A stretch of 64,000 bases of DNA from Humulus lupulus (lineage: Eukaryota > Streptophyta > Magnoliopsida > Rosales > Cannabaceae), in the NCBI RefSeq assembly GCF_963169125.1, contig NC_084793.1, positions 43,023,578-43,087,577 of the forward strand, in the 5' to 3' direction. A program made the position numbers and the translations under genes. A model generated the notes under the pieces. The model searched no databases and had not been told where the DNA came from. It saw only the letters and a program-made list of their open reading frames with translations. Below, piece by piece: positions 44,290 through 55,773 of this stretch (the stretch's first letter is position 1; each line of letters starts with the position of its first letter).

Positions 44290-45397
44290 TATAATGACCC
44301 TGACTAACTTACAAACCTCGGACCATTAAAAACTACTAAGCTTAACTACTATTTTGGAATACATACATAAAATAATAGAACTTTATTATAAAAATTGAAA
44401 ATACGGGATCCCATTGTTTTACATAAAATCATAAAGAAAACAAAACCTTTAATTAATTGTTCAAATACTAAATGCAGAAATAAAACATAAATACATAATT
44501 AAAAAGACTTGAAAAACAAAATGTCATCCTCGATCTTTCCCATCATTCCATTCATTCAATCCTCGCCCAATACACATGACAAAGCTGCCATGAATCCATC
44601 CCTCCTTCCAAGCTTATTTTCCTGTACCATCTAAAATAAAAAGGAATGAGCCTAATGCCCAGCAAAGAAAACCTACTAAAAATATATCATAAATCATAAG
44701 TCTAAAAAAAAAATCATAAAACCTATGACGTAAAAACGTAAATCATAAAACATAGGACTACAATATTAATGGCCATTAACTCATTACTATAGTATGTGAT
44801 AGAAACCATCTAGGTCATCTTGCTACTATTCGAGGTAGGTTTAAACACAATATAGTATATGATAAACCATCTAGGTCCTCTTGCTACTACTCGAGGTAGG
44901 TTAAATAATAACTATAGTCTACGATAATGATAAAAATTTTGGGATTTGCTTATTTGTTATCTAGGAAACTATATTTCCCAAGCGACTACAACATAAACAT
45001 ATACATACATACATACATACATACATACATAATCATAACACATAAAGTCTAACCTATTTTCCTTACCGAAAACCTTGATATTGGAGACAAGAGCGGGATT
45101 GAAAACTCCTAAAACCAAACAGTAAGATCCATAAGTTTTCTAAATAAATGAGGATGAAAAGAAGATCTAAACCATCAAGATAAGAACTTATCGAAAAACC
45201 TTAAGTTTCAAGAAACTCAAACACCTAACCCAAAACCATTATAACAAGTTAGGATTTTGAAGAAAATGAAAAGAATAAGAGAAACTATAATGAACTAAAC
45301 CTGAGGATAAAGAATACATTGGATAGATTAGAACTTCGATCTATACCTCAATACTGAAATATCACTCTATCTTACTTCCCAAGTGTTTAGAAAAACT
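44290..45397 (-). repeat. 5' LTR of element F, truncated
   Basis: It matches the 3' LTR at 33,211 onward base for base over long stretches, up to the phrase GAAAAACTTAGATT near 45,397, where similarity stops. The outer 750 bases, including the TATA box, are missing. A local duplication at about 44,808-44,915 (CATCTAGGTC.TCTTGCTACTA twice) is not present in the 3' LTR. The LTR terminus has mutated from TGTAATG to TATAATG. Confidence 0.85.
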
Positions 45398-46219
45398 TAG
45401 ATTAGTGTGGTGGATACCACTTAGGTTGTGTCAGTGGGGTTTGGATAGACTGGATTAGTCTGGGAGTTTCTGGATATGCTTCCAGGGGACTATGAGGATT
45501 ACTTTTAAAAAGAGGATAGAATGGTGATTGGATGTATGCTAATGGTGGAATCAGACCTAGGGCACTATTTTGAACGACTTCAGCAAAGTGGTAAGACCTA
45601 AAGGTTCAGTTATTGAGTATGATGGTATTCTACAAGGTGGATCTTTGATCTAGTTATTACCAGCTAGAGATCAGGGAGAAGGATATGCGGAGGATTATTT
45701 TTATATTAGATAAGGGCACAGGGAGTGCTGAGTATAATTTTGAGGATTTGGTTAATGCCAAGTTGTTTAATGGATTAGATGAATAGAGTATTCAAGGATT
45801 ATCTGAATTAGATTTATGATTGTCTTGAACAATGGTATTATGGTATTTTCTTTGCTGAGGTTTGCCAAGGTCAAGGAACGCCTTAAGGGCAGGAGTTTCC
45901 TTGGACGGGCATGATATTGCATGTGTTTTGGGAAAGAGTTTTGAGTCTTCTTATAGATCAGAATTAGTTTGTAGGTTGTTATGACACCTCAGTGAAAGGG
46001 AAAAAATGATTGCCTATGCATTATGTTGGTTAAAGGATCTGACCAGAACTAGTGTAGAGTTCCTGGTGGGCCGGGTGGCCAGTTTTATGCTTGAGATTAT
46101 CATTTCAGAAAGGATCAAAAAGGAAAGACAGTTAATTGAACCACAGATAGGAAGATTAAGGGCAGTGTCTTAGCTGGATTAGCTAAGGATTATACAGTGT
46201 CAGATATGAGTTTATCGTG
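45398..46219 (+). pseudogene. pol: Highly degenerate gypsy RT and RNase H/integrase linker (element G, left part)
   Basis: No long frame remains. Nucleotide similarity to element C is visible in patches: the ATTACCAGCTAGAGATCAGG region near 45,655 matches the RT SGYHQL segment, the segment at 45,770-45,850 matches the RT fingers/palm, and 46,030-46,205 matches C at 14,075-14,250 (GGTGGGCCGGGTGGCC; GATTATACAGTGTCAGATATG). The copy is cut at 46,219 by the Athila element and resumes at 57,435. The start near 45,398 abuts the truncated LTR of F. Confidence 0.6.
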
Positions 46220-47897
46220 TGTTTAACGCCCAAATTTTAACAACCACTAAGCGGTGATTGTTGTATAATCGGGCGGTCGATCCACAAGGAGGTAACCTAA
46301 ACTCAAAAGATTAGTAGGAAATAACACAAAAATTAGTAACAAGAAATAAATAAAAAGATGGAAATGAAAAGAGATTTGATGTTGTATTTTTGATGAAATG
46401 ATAAAATGAGATAAGTGAAATAAAGGTAAGATGTAATCAAGAGTTTGAGAAATGGAAAGGTTTCAAGAATCATCCATATGCTTGCTTAGTTACTTGGTTA
46501 CTTGATTTACAAAAAACCACAAGTAAATATTTAACATCCCAACATTTACTTGGAAAATCTAACATTAAAGTCCATATTCTTTTTTTTTTACAAAAGTCCA
46601 TTTGAGTTATAAAGTTCTTTACTTTAAAAGCACAATGTTAATCTTATGAAAAATCTAAAAATGACAAAATACCCAAGGGCAATAATTCAATAGAAGATTA
46701 GACATAAAATTATGTATCAATATTACTTTTACTAATTAGAAGCACATAGAAAGAGCATGACTAATCCTATATACTATTAGCATAAGTAAATAAAGATAAC
46801 AAAATAGAGATGGAGATGAAAGAACATAAATAACTCAAATATTTTACATTAAGAACATAGTAAATCAAAGTAGCAAAATAATATCACTAGCATATGGAAT
46901 CATCCCTAACCTTCCTAGGAAAATTAGGCCATTATGCTCATGATTCTCACAAAATTCTAAGAAGAAAGTGAGTAAAAATTTTGCTATAGTTTCTTTACTC
47001 TAAAAATTACATACATAGTTTGAAGAAGGAGTCCCTATTTATAGAGGGAGAAAAGGACTAAAAAGAAATTAAACAATAAAATGGGGCTTACAAAATAAAT
47101 CTAAAATATTAATAATAAAATATGATTTTGACAAATCAAATCTTATTATTAATATTAACCTAGCTATTTTGGTGTATGGTGATTTTTCCCTTTTATAAAA
47201 TACCACAAAAACATGAGCTTTAAAGCTCAAAATAGCAATTTTGCTAAGCCCAATACCCACAAAACATGGGTTGAAAGTGGCTGGTGACACAAAAAGACCC
47301 ATTTCCATCCAATGAAAATGTGCCACATGGGCGGCTGGGTTGAAGGAAAATGGCTGGAGTTGGGCTTCGGTGGATTGAAGCTGTTGAAGGGAGCTGATGG
47401 GCGGTTGGGCTGGACTGCTTTGGGCCTGGCCGATTTCTAGGCCTGCTGGAAAGTTGAAGGGAAAGAAGGAGGCTTCGATGGGCATTCGGCTTAAAGGAGC
47501 TGGGGCGTGAAAGGGCGTTGGGTCGATGGAGTGAAGCTGCTGATGGGTGTCTAGATGCGTGGTGCACTGGAGTGGCTTTGGGACGCGTGGCGCGCTATGA
47601 GAACGCCACCTAGCGCACTGAGTGAGGAGGAGAAGGGCTGGGCCTTTGGTTTGGGCCTTCGGGACTGGGCCAAATTCCTCAAAAATGCCACTTTCTTCAT
47701 TTTCTTTTTCAGTTTTAACCATTCTTTGTTCTCTCTTTTTATTAATGTCCAAATGCAATTTATTTCCTTAAAATTAAATTTAAAATTAATATTTTCAATT
47801 GTAAAATATATTACAGTAAATTCATAAAAATATTAATTAAAACTTAATTTATTTTACACTTTAAAACCAATAAATTTGCATTTTTGAGCACTAATCA
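46220..47897 (-). repeat. 3' LTR of Athila element H (left copy, 1678 bp)
   Basis: On the minus strand it starts TGATTAGTGCTC and ends GGGCGTTAAACA. A TATA box is at 47,036-47,043 (CCCTCTATAAATAGGGAC). Its partner at 55,774-57,429 is visibly near-identical apart from small indels (for example 12 bases near 47,390). A 229-codon frame on the minus strand occurs in both LTRs but lies upstream of the TATA box and is not considered a gene. Confidence 0.9.
47036..47043 (-). promoter_or_regulatory. TATA box in left Athila LTR
   Basis: TATAAATA on the minus strand within CTCTATAAATAGGGACTCC, conserved at 56,590-56,597 in the right LTR. Confidence 0.65.
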
Positions 47898-47909
47898 CAA
47901 CCCCAACTA
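47898..47909 (-). promoter_or_regulatory. Polypurine tract of Athila element H
   Basis: On the minus strand TAGTTGGGGTTG directly precedes the LTR start TGATTAGTGC. The preceding GCTAGGGACTAGCAATAAGC is a form common before Athila LTRs. Confidence 0.65.
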
Positions 47910-49436
47910 GCTTATTGCTAGTCCCTAGCAATTCAAGCGAAAAAGAAAATTGTCAAGTTGAATAATCAAGTCAAACCAAGCAAAATCATCTAAGCATTTT
48001 CAAAGTATCAGCAAGAAGTCAGAAATTACTATCTAAGCTACTATAGTTGCGATTTTAAAGTTGTGAGTGTGTACACCAAACCATATTCTTTTTATCACAA
48101 GTCATAACACAAATAGTATTGAAAAATCTCAAAAGTATAAAGATCTCAACGCCAAATTCCTCACGGGCATTGAAAGTATTTGTATGGGAAGGATTACACT
48201 CTTGGAGTTGGAAATGTAACAGTTTATGCTCAAATGAGAAAAGATAAACTTTTTAGGACAAGCAATTTGGACAAATATTGATCACAAGATAGGCAAATCA
48301 ACTTATTGGAACTCAAATGACAAACAACCTTTGGTATTTACATGAGAAAAATCCAAAAACAAAATGACAACTAACTAGAAATGATAAATAAGAAAGTGAA
48401 CTATAATGATAATAAAACTATTTTTTTAATACAATTACACAAAATAATAGTAATAGAAATATATATATTCAACAACTACAAAATAATAGAAGGAAGTGTT
48501 GCTCTTGTTCTCTTTTTTCATTTATCTATTTTTTTCTTTTTCTTTTGTTTTCTTCTCTTTTTTTTAATTTTTTTTTTACAAGAGACAACACAAAAATAAA
48601 AAGGAAATTACAAATACAATACAATAAAAAGAACACAAATTTATTACAAAGACTTATCTTAAATGAAAAACATCCCTCTAGTAAATGTCATGTTTTAAAT
48701 TCCAAAGATGTCACTTTACCAACTCAAATGATCAATAAAAGTTCAAAAATTTGTTTTCTCAACTCTCACAACTCACCAAGAAATGAAAAACTTTAAACTT
48801 GAAATTTCTCTCAACTATTTGTGTTAACAACCAATTTATCACATATTTGGAAAGTGCACAAAAGAACTCTGAAAATCACTTCTTAATAGCTAAACATAGT
48901 AAGAACTGTCTCAAACCAACAAGTTACACTCATGCTTGGATAATTTGAGAAAATTTGACTTAAAAATTCAACAAGACAATAATATTTTCCAAATGAATGC
49001 TAATGACGTAACAATAATATTTTCCAAATGAAAGCCAATGCATGCTCACCACCCCCAATCAAAAATCAGACAGTGTCCTCAATGTCAAAATGAATAATCA
49101 ATGAAAAAGGAAAAGAGAGAGAACACTTGGATGATGACCATGTCCATGAGCCAAGAGCGAAAATAGCCTGGTAACAATACCCCAAAACAAACATAATACA
49201 AAAACGAAGGCATAAAAGAAAGACACAAAAATAAAAATAAAGATAACAAAATAAAAAGAACCAACAGGAAAACCATTCAAAACTTCAGAGTGTATAGATT
49301 GGGTCCTTAAGAAGAACCTCTTCAACACGACTCACACTCTCAATGTAATGCTTTAGTCTCTGGCTATTGACGTGAAAAATTCTCCCATCGGTTGGGTCCT
49401 CGACCTCCACCAAACCGTTAGGAAATATTTGCTTCA
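47898..49436. other. Long 3' region of Athila element H
   Basis: Between the integrase end and the 3' LTR. In some Athila elements this holds an env-like ORF; I find none here. A polypurine tract (minus strand, TAGTTGGGGTTG at 47,898-47,909) adjoins the LTR. Pyrimidine-rich runs lie at 48,500-48,590. Short plus-strand frames here look like low-complexity chance. Confidence 0.5.
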
Positions 49437-50366
49437 CTACAAATGGACCAGTCCATCGCGACGCAGTTTACCGGGATGCAAGTGCAAGCGAGAATCGTAC
49501 AAATGCACTTTCTGATTTGGCTCAAAGTGTTTTCGTAGGATTTTTTTATCGTGAGCGATTTTCAATTTTTCTTTATAAATCCTGGAATTATCATATGCAT
49601 CGTTTCTCAACTCCTCAATTTCGGACAACTAGAGTTTGTGATTGATACATGCGGCATTTAGATCAAAGTTTAGGGCTTTGATAGCCCAATACGCTTCATG
49701 CTCGAGCTCGACAGGTAAATGACAGGCTTTTCCAAAGACAAGCCAATAGGGAGACATCCCAAGAGGGGATTTGAAAGTAGTGAGGTAAGCCCAAAGAGCG
49801 TCTAGAAGACATGTAGACTAGTCTTTGCAGTTGGGATTTACCGTCTTTTCCAGAATGTGTTTTATCTCCCTATTGGCTAACTCATCTTGACCATTAGTCT
49901 ATGGATGATAGGCATTTGCAACTTTATGAAGTACACCATACTTACGCATAAGAGCCTTAAAGGATCGGTTGCAAAAATGAGTGCCTTGATCACTGATGAT
50001 AGTGTGAGGGGTATCGAACCTTGATAACACATTTTCTTTCAAGAATTTGACAACTGTAGCATTACCATTGGTTCGACATGGTACAGCCTCGACCCATTTG
50101 GAAACATAATCCACAGCGAGAAGAATGTAAAGGTAGCCAAAAGAAGGTGGAAATGGTCCCATAAAGTCTATCCCCCAACAATCAAATATTTTGATAACAA
50201 GAATTGGGTTCAAGGGCATCATGTGCCGACGGGATAAGGATCCTAAATTTTGGCACCTTACACAAGAACGATAGAAATCATTGTGTCTTTGAACAAAGTG
50301 GGCCAATAAGGACCGCATTGTAAGATTTTTGCAGCGGTTTTCTTCACAGAGAAGTGACCACCACAA
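49437..50366 (-). pseudogene. pol: Integrase of Athila element H
   Basis: On the minus strand: zinc-finger half (HNDFYRSCVRCQN), core with D in WGIDFMGPFP near 50,170, D in SDQGTHFCN near 49,995 and E in the block after YHP near 49,885. Then [15 protein letters not shown] and [17 protein letters not shown], and the C-terminal [20 protein letters not shown] (49,628-49,437). In-frame stops include TAG at about 49,897 (probably a changed CAG) and TAG at about 49,629. The same frame continues across both. Function in a live copy: chromosomal insertion. Confidence 0.85.
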
Positions 50367-50455
50367 GCATCATTGTGGCAAAAGTTCAGCACACTAGACA
50401 CCTCATCATCGTGGATGCATCTTTGCATGATTTGGTCGGGGCAATACTTGAATAA

Positions 50456-50955
50456 TTATGGGTCATCCCAAAAGAAATTGCGCACCTCGACCAGAAATTT
50501 GCGTTTTCCTTGTGAACTCCACTCAGATGGGAGTTCACCTGTTACTAAGTAATTTACAATGTGAGCATACCACGGTAACTTAGCAACAGAAAGCAATTGT
50601 TCATCTGGGAAATCATCATGAATAGGTGGACCGTCATCAGGATCACTGAATTCAAGTCGGGACAAGTGGTCTGCGATGACATTTTCAACACCTTTCTTGT
50701 CTTTGATCGTTATGTCAAATTCTTGCAGGAGAAGGATCCACCGTATTAATCGCGCCTTAGCATCCTTTTTGGAAAGGAGATACTTAAGGGCGGAGTGATC
50801 TGTGAAGATTGTAATAGGCGATCCAATCAAATAAGATCGAAATTTTCAAGGGCAAAGACAACGGCAAGCAACTCTTTTTCAGTAGCGGAATAGTTCATTT
50901 GAGCACTATTGAGAGTTCGACTTGCATAACAGACAACAAAGGGTATCCCCTCTCT
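50456..50955 (-). pseudogene. pol: RNase H of Athila element H
   Basis: The minus-strand block 50,830-50,456 has ITIFTDHSALKYLLSKKDAK and VIADHLSRLE, the C-terminal half of RNase H, then a linker (VNYLVTGELPSEW) towards the integrase. The N-terminal half (50,955-50,831) lies in a different frame with a frameshift near 50,830. The first aspartate region (FEIMCDTINFAVGAVLGQ) is at the end of the RT block. Confidence 0.8.
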
Positions 50956-51900
50956 TCATTGTCCTAGCACAGCTCCCACAGCAAAGTTGATGGTGTCACA
51001 CATGATCTCAAAAGGAAGACTCCAATCGGGTGACTGAATGATGGGAGCGGAAGTGAGTGAATTGACAAGCGTTCGGAATGATTCCTCACACTTAGGTGTC
51101 CATTCAAAAGTGGCATCTTTGGCTAGGAGGTTGCTTAGCGGACGGGCAATCATTGAAAATTTTTGTATGAACCTCCTATAGAAACCAGCATGACCAAGAA
51201 ATAACCTAACGTCTTTGACAGTCTTAGGAGTCGGCAGGTTGGAGATAAGGTCGAATTTGGATTAATCAACCTCAATTCCTTTTTCAGAACCAATGTGGCC
51301 TAAGACTATGCCAGAAGATACCATGAAGTGGCATTTCTCCCAATTGAGCACAAGTATTTTCTCAATGCATCGTTTTAAAACAGCTTCCAGATGAAGAAGA
51401 CATGTCTCAAAGGAGTTTCCAAAAATAGTTAGGTCATCCATGAATACTTCCATTGATTTTTCGATCATGTCACTAAAGATGCTCATCATGCATCTTTGGA
51501 AAGTAGTTGGTGCATTACACAAGCCAAATGGCATACGCTGGAAAGCAAAAGTGCCAAAGGGACAAGTGAAAGTGGTATTATCTTGATCCTCTAATGCAAT
51601 CTCAATTTGATAATAGCCAGAATAGCCATCAAGAAATCAATAGAAAGGATGACCAGCTACACGTTCAAGGATTTGATCGATGAATGGGAGTGGAAAATGA
51701 TCTTTGCGAGAGGCAGCATTTAATTTTCTATAATCAATGTACATGCGCCACCCCGTCACCGTTTTTGTGGGGACAAGGACCCCTTTTTCGTTTTGGATAA
51801 CGGTGACACTAGATTTCTCAGGCACGACTTGAGTAAGACTGGCCCATTTGCTATCTGCTACTGGGTAAATAATACCAGTGTCTAACAATTTCAAAACTTC
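50956..51900 (-). pseudogene. pol: Reverse transcriptase of Athila element H
   Basis: On the minus strand, frame 51,894-50,956 with stops: LLDTGIIYPVADSKW, MYIDYRKLNAASRKDHFPLP, then a TGA or TAA near 51,635, FGLCNAPTTFQRCM, catalytic FMDD near 51,445, LGHIGSEKGIEVD and a stop near 51,260, GHAGFYRRFIQKF and EESFRTLVNSL. FMDD in place of YVDD is usual for Athila. The frame is the same as gag, but a +1 slip in a seven-A run at about 51,901-51,907 and an opposite slip near 52,110 lie between them. Confidence 0.85.
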
Positions 51901-52035
51901 ATTTTTTTACAACTTCCTTCATTGTGGGGTTCAGTTGCCTTTGAGGGTCTCTTCAAGGGATGGCTTCGTCCTCCAGATTGATTTGATGGGAGCAAATTAA
52001 AGGGCTAATACCTTTGATATCAGCAAGCGTCCAAC

Positions 52036-54642
52036 CTATCGCAGATTTATGCATTTGCAGTAGCTCGAGTAACTGCAATTCTTGAGAATTTTGAAGGTTG
52101 GACGAGATGATAACTGGAAAGGTTCGCCGTCTCCCAAGAAGGCATGTTTCAAACCCTCGGGAAGTTGGGTCAATTGAACAATTGGAACCTCTTCGGCAGA
52201 AGTTTTCGGCTGTGACCTCTCACGAGGTAGCTCTTCAAAGCGAGGTTGCCAAAACAGAGTCCTTCTATTGTGTAAGTCTATGAGATCTGATATTGCCAGA
52301 GTAGACTCAATAGAACTTGGACTTTCGTTGTCAGGCAGATTGAGGAGTTCATCAAGATTATCAAAGTTGCTTCGCAATTGAACCTCCTCGGGAATTATAG
52401 TGTCAATCATGAATGTTTGATGGCATTCATCATCTTCTCGGGATTGTTTTCCGATGTGGAAGATATTGACTTCAAGAGTCATGTTTCCAAACGATATCTT
52501 CATTAGACCATTCTGACAATTGATCAAAGAATTTGCAGTAGCAAGGAATGGTCTTCCGAGGATAATAGGAATTTTAAACTCCATGTTCACCACAGATTGG
52601 GTATCAAGAATAAGAAAATCCACGGGGTAATAGAATTTTTCAATTTGAACCAATACATCCTCAACAATACCCCTAGGCTTTTTGGTGGAACGATCAACAA
52701 GTTGTAGTACAACAGATGTTGGCTTCATTTCTCCAAGACCGAGTTGCGAGTATACAGAGTAAGGCATGAGATTTACACTCGCGCCAAGATCAAGTAAGGC
52801 TTGGCTGACTTCATGGGTCCCAATTTGGCAAGAAATTGTGGGACAACCGGGATCTTTGTATTTCAGCGGTGCCTTTTGTTCAATCACCGCACTCACTTGC
52901 TCAGTCAAGAAAGCATTTTTCTTGACATGATGCTTCCTTTTTGTAGTGCATAGATCCTTGATGATTTTTGCATAAGCGGGCACTTGTTTAATGATGTGAA
53001 GCAAAGGAAGATTAATCTTCACTTGTGTCAAGTGCTCAAGGAGTTCAGCTCGGTTATCAGGAAGTTTCCCAACAGGTTTCAAAGCCTGGGGAAATGGTAC
53101 TTTTGGAGAGGCATTGAATGGTGGATTTTCTGGAGTAACTTTTGGAATGCTGGGAGAGTTGGATTTTATGGGTGGGTCTTGCAAAGTTTTACCGCTTCTT
53201 ATCGTGATGGCATTCATTTCCTTGACATTTTGATCATTAGAATTTGAAGATTGGGCCATGTGTTGGCCTTGCACATTGAATTTTGTTTGGGAAGGAAGTT
53301 TGCCTTTTTCCGGAATGGCCAAAGATTCAGCCAATTTTGAGAATTGACATTTCATTTCCTTGATTTCTTCCATCATTTGGCGATTCAGTTTGGATTGTTT
53401 CTCCATGAATGCATGAAGAGTATTCTCGAGAGAATTTCGTTGTAGATGAGCATTGTATTGAGGTGCAGAATACGTCTTTGATGGTTGAACTTGTTGCTCA
53501 TTTCTCCATTGACCTCCAGACGATTGAGCTTGGTTGGAATCTCTCCAACTAAAATTTGGGTGGTTTCTCCAACCAGGGTCGTACGTATGGGAGAATGGCT
53601 TGCTATATGCCCCTAAGGCATTACATTGCTCCTCATAAACCCCCATCATTTCATTCAAAGCTAAACAGTCCTTAGCTAAGTGCTTCGTCCATCCACAAAC
53701 AAAGCAAGGTTCTTGCGGTTTCGCTTGAGCGATCATGTGGGATTTTTGGCCATTTTTCATCATTAAGACCTCAAACTGCTTTTTAAAAGCTTCGAGTTGG
53801 GCCTTAACACTATCCTCTTCTCGAAGTTGATAGATCCCAGATGGTTTATGTTGGTTGGTGCTATCAGTAGCACTTGGACCAGTCCAGGTGTGAGACTTTT
53901 TCGCAGTTTCTTTGAGATATTCAAGAGCATCGTCTAGCTCTTTTTCAAGGAATTCACCATTGCATAGCATTTCTACAAACTGGCGCTCATGACTCGTGAG
54001 GCCTTCATAGAAGTAACTGACCAAACCCCAGTTCTCATAGCCATGGTGTGGGCACTGATTCAACAGATCTTTGAATCTTTCCCAGACTTGATAGAACGTT
54101 TCATTGTCCTTTTGGGAAAATGTGGAAATCTGTCGTTTTAGGTTGTTGGTCTTATGGCTGGGGAAGTGTTTCAGAAAGAAGGATTTGTTCATCTTCACCC
54201 ATGTTCCAATAGACCTAGGTCTCAAAGAGTATAACCAGATTTTGGCTTTGTCCTTCAAGGAGAAAGGGAAGAACTTCAGTCGCACAGCATCAGCATTTTC
54301 GACTCGGTTATAGAACGTGGCAACTACCTCCTCGAATTCTCTGATATGCACGTATGGGATTTCGTTTTCCATTCCATGAAACGTGGGCAAGAGTTGAATC
54401 ATGCCAGGTTTAAAGTCTAATGCGAGCATATTAGGAGGGAAGATAATGCATGAAGGCGTGGAAGTACGAGTAGGATGGAGGTAGTCATTGAGAGTTCTTG
54501 GTTGGATTTCATCATTGCGAGCCATTGCGAATGGATTATTATCAACGAAAGTTTGTGGAGAAGCAGGATTGGTGGACGGAGTTCCGGAAGGAGTGGTAGA
54601 TGAATTGGAAGAAGTGTCACTAGAAGTTTCGTGATGATTCAT
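52036..54642 (-). CDS. gag: Gag-protease polyprotein of Athila element H
   Basis: 868 codons without a stop, from ATG at 54,642. Residues 1-60 are Ser/Thr/Pro-rich. The gag core spans about 80-270 (FHGMENEIPYVHIREFEEV, LKDKAKIWLYSL, KTNNLKRQISTFSQ, SYFYEGLTSHERQF). A nucleocapsid knuckle CFVCGWTKHLAKDC lies at about 320. A basic linker with KGKLPSQTKFN follows. The aspartic protease is near 610-720, with the active site changed to LDLGASVNLMP (usually D-L-G-A-S, kept here) and IILGRPFLATA. The frame leaves the expected sequence near 52,110 because of a frameshift, so the last 25 or so residues are off-frame. This is the longest intact frame in the window. Confidence 0.9.
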   Translation of the reverse strand: MNHHETSSDTSSNSSTTPSGTPSTNPASPQTFVDNNPFAMARNDEIQPRTLNDYLHPTRTSTPSCIIFPPNMLALDFKPGMIQLLPTFHGMENEIPYVHIREFEEVVATFYNRVENADAVRLKFFPFSLKDKAKIWLYSLRPRSIGTWVKMNKSFFLKHFPSHKTNNLKRQISTFSQKDNETFYQVWERFKDLLNQCPHHGYENWGLVSYFYEGLTSHERQFVEMLCNGEFLEKELDDALEYLKETAKKSHTWTGPSATDSTNQHKPSGIYQLREEDSVKAQLEAFKKQFEVLMMKNGQKSHMIAQAKPQEPCFVCGWTKHLAKDCLALNEMMGVYEEQCNALGAYSKPFSHTYDPGWRNHPNFSWRDSNQAQSSGGQWRNEQQVQPSKTYSAPQYNAHLQRNSLENTLHAFMEKQSKLNRQMMEEIKEMKCQFSKLAESLAIPEKGKLPSQTKFNVQGQHMAQSSNSNDQNVKEMNAITIRSGKTLQDPPIKSNSPSIPKVTPENPPFNASPKVPFPQALKPVGKLPDNRAELLEHLTQVKINLPLLHIIKQVPAYAKIIKDLCTTKRKHHVKKNAFLTEQVSAVIEQKAPLKYKDPGCPTISCQIGTHEVSQALLDLGASVNLMPYSVYSQLGLGEMKPTSVVLQLVDRSTKKPRGIVEDVLVQIEKFYYPVDFLILDTQSVVNMEFKIPIILGRPFLATANSLINCQNGLMKISFGNMTLEVNIFHIGKQSREDDECHQTFMIDTIIPEEVQLRSNFDNLDELLNLPDNESPSSIESTLAISDLIDLHNRRTLFWQPRFEELPRERSQPKTSAEEVPIVQLTQLPEGLKHAFLGDGEPFQLSSRPTFKILKNCSYSSYCKCINLR

Positions 54643-55773
54643 CCACTCTCGAAAATCAGAATTAGATTTTTTTTTTTTTTTTCTTTGCTTTTTTTTTTTT
54701 TTTTGATAATTTTTTGTTTGATAAACTTGTTCCTAGGTAGATTTGGAGGTTTTTCGCGTGATCTCCAACACCTTACTTGAACTCCCTGAGGTTACTGAGT
54801 AAGTATGGTGGATCACAAGTCAACCTTTTCGACCAAACAACCTTTAAGCAGGGTGAAATTGCTTATTTTGACAGAACAAGCTTGGTTTTCTTATAGTAAT
54901 AAGTTCAACAATGTAATAGTGCAGAGGTAGATGCTCGAAATGTTCCAAGGCCGATTGGGAAGGTTGTCAAGGTACCGCTTTAGACCCACACTTGCCTAGA
55001 CAGAACTCCCCGAGGTTCCCAGGTAAGTGTGGAGGGTAACGCTATCACAAACCTTATTTAACAACCAATCTTTCTAGACATAACAATATCGATTTCTACC
55101 ATTTGTAATATTACACAATTGTTCCTAATACTAAGCGTTTTATGATTGAAATTTTATGAACAATTTTATGCAATTTTATGTTTTTTTTTAGAAACCTAAA
55201 TTCTAAGGAAAACTAAGGCAAAGAAAAGGGAAAATCCTAAACTAAGCAACAACACAAAAATAAAATAAAGAAAAGAAAGTTAAAGTGAAGATAAATAACA
55301 AGTTTAATATTTTTTTTCTACAAATATTTATGTAACTAAAAAAAAGAAATTAAGAAAGAAAGAAAGATACTGTTTATATAATGTTTATAGTTAAAAAGAA
55401 AAAAAAACATATAAGTTTATATATATGTTTATATGATGTTTTTTTTATTCGAAAAGTAGAGAAAAAAAATATTAAGAAATAGATATATGTCTTTTTTATA
55501 TGTATATTTATATATGTATAATTTTATTTTATTTATTTTTTGTTTTACCAAAAAAAAAAAGAAGAAAGAAAATATATATATAATTAATTTTTTTTATATT
55601 TTTTTTGTTTATTTTAATAATAATAACCAAATTAACTAAAAATAGAAAAAATAAATAAAGACTATACTAACACAATATTCACACCAACAAAAATACAAAT
55701 AAAGTTACCAACATTTTTGTAAGAATTTCACTAAACCTTTGAAAACTACCTCCCAAACAAGTGCGCAAAAATT
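54643..55773. other. 5' leader of Athila element H
   Basis: Non-coding. It contains T- and A-rich runs (54,667-54,712 and 55,300-55,620) and two similar segments with CCCTGAGGTTACTGAGTAAG at 54,783 and CCCCGAGGTTCCCAGGTAAG at 55,006, an imperfect duplication. The primer site is expected directly inside 55,773. The sequence TTTTTGCGCACTTGTTTGGG on the minus strand is a possible degenerate form of the tRNA-Asp-type site. Confidence 0.5.

Larger units (their letters stand above)
33211..45397 (-). mobile_element. Chromodomain Ty3/gypsy element with both LTRs (element F), twice interrupted
   Basis: Minus-strand element: 5' LTR 45,397-44,290, tRNA-Met primer site, extra leader ORF, gag, protease, RT, RNase H, integrase, chromodomain, polypurine tract, 3' LTR 35,076-33,211. 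The two LTRs are visibly very similar over the compared 230 bases, with scattered changes. A solo LTR (36,354-38,678) splits integrase and a Tat-type LTR (41,623-42,674) splits gag. The 5' LTR is cut at its outer end. Confidence 0.85.

Noticed and set aside
47069..47758. 229-codon minus-strand frame in the left Athila LTR, with a 218-codon version at 56,623-57,279
   Set aside because: Present twice only because the LTRs are copies. The two frames diverge after indels, and both lie upstream of the TATA box.
48381..48796. Small plus-strand frames in the 3' region of the Athila element, considered as an env-like gene
   Set aside because: Low-complexity, wrong strand for this element, no signal peptide or transmembrane pattern that I trust.
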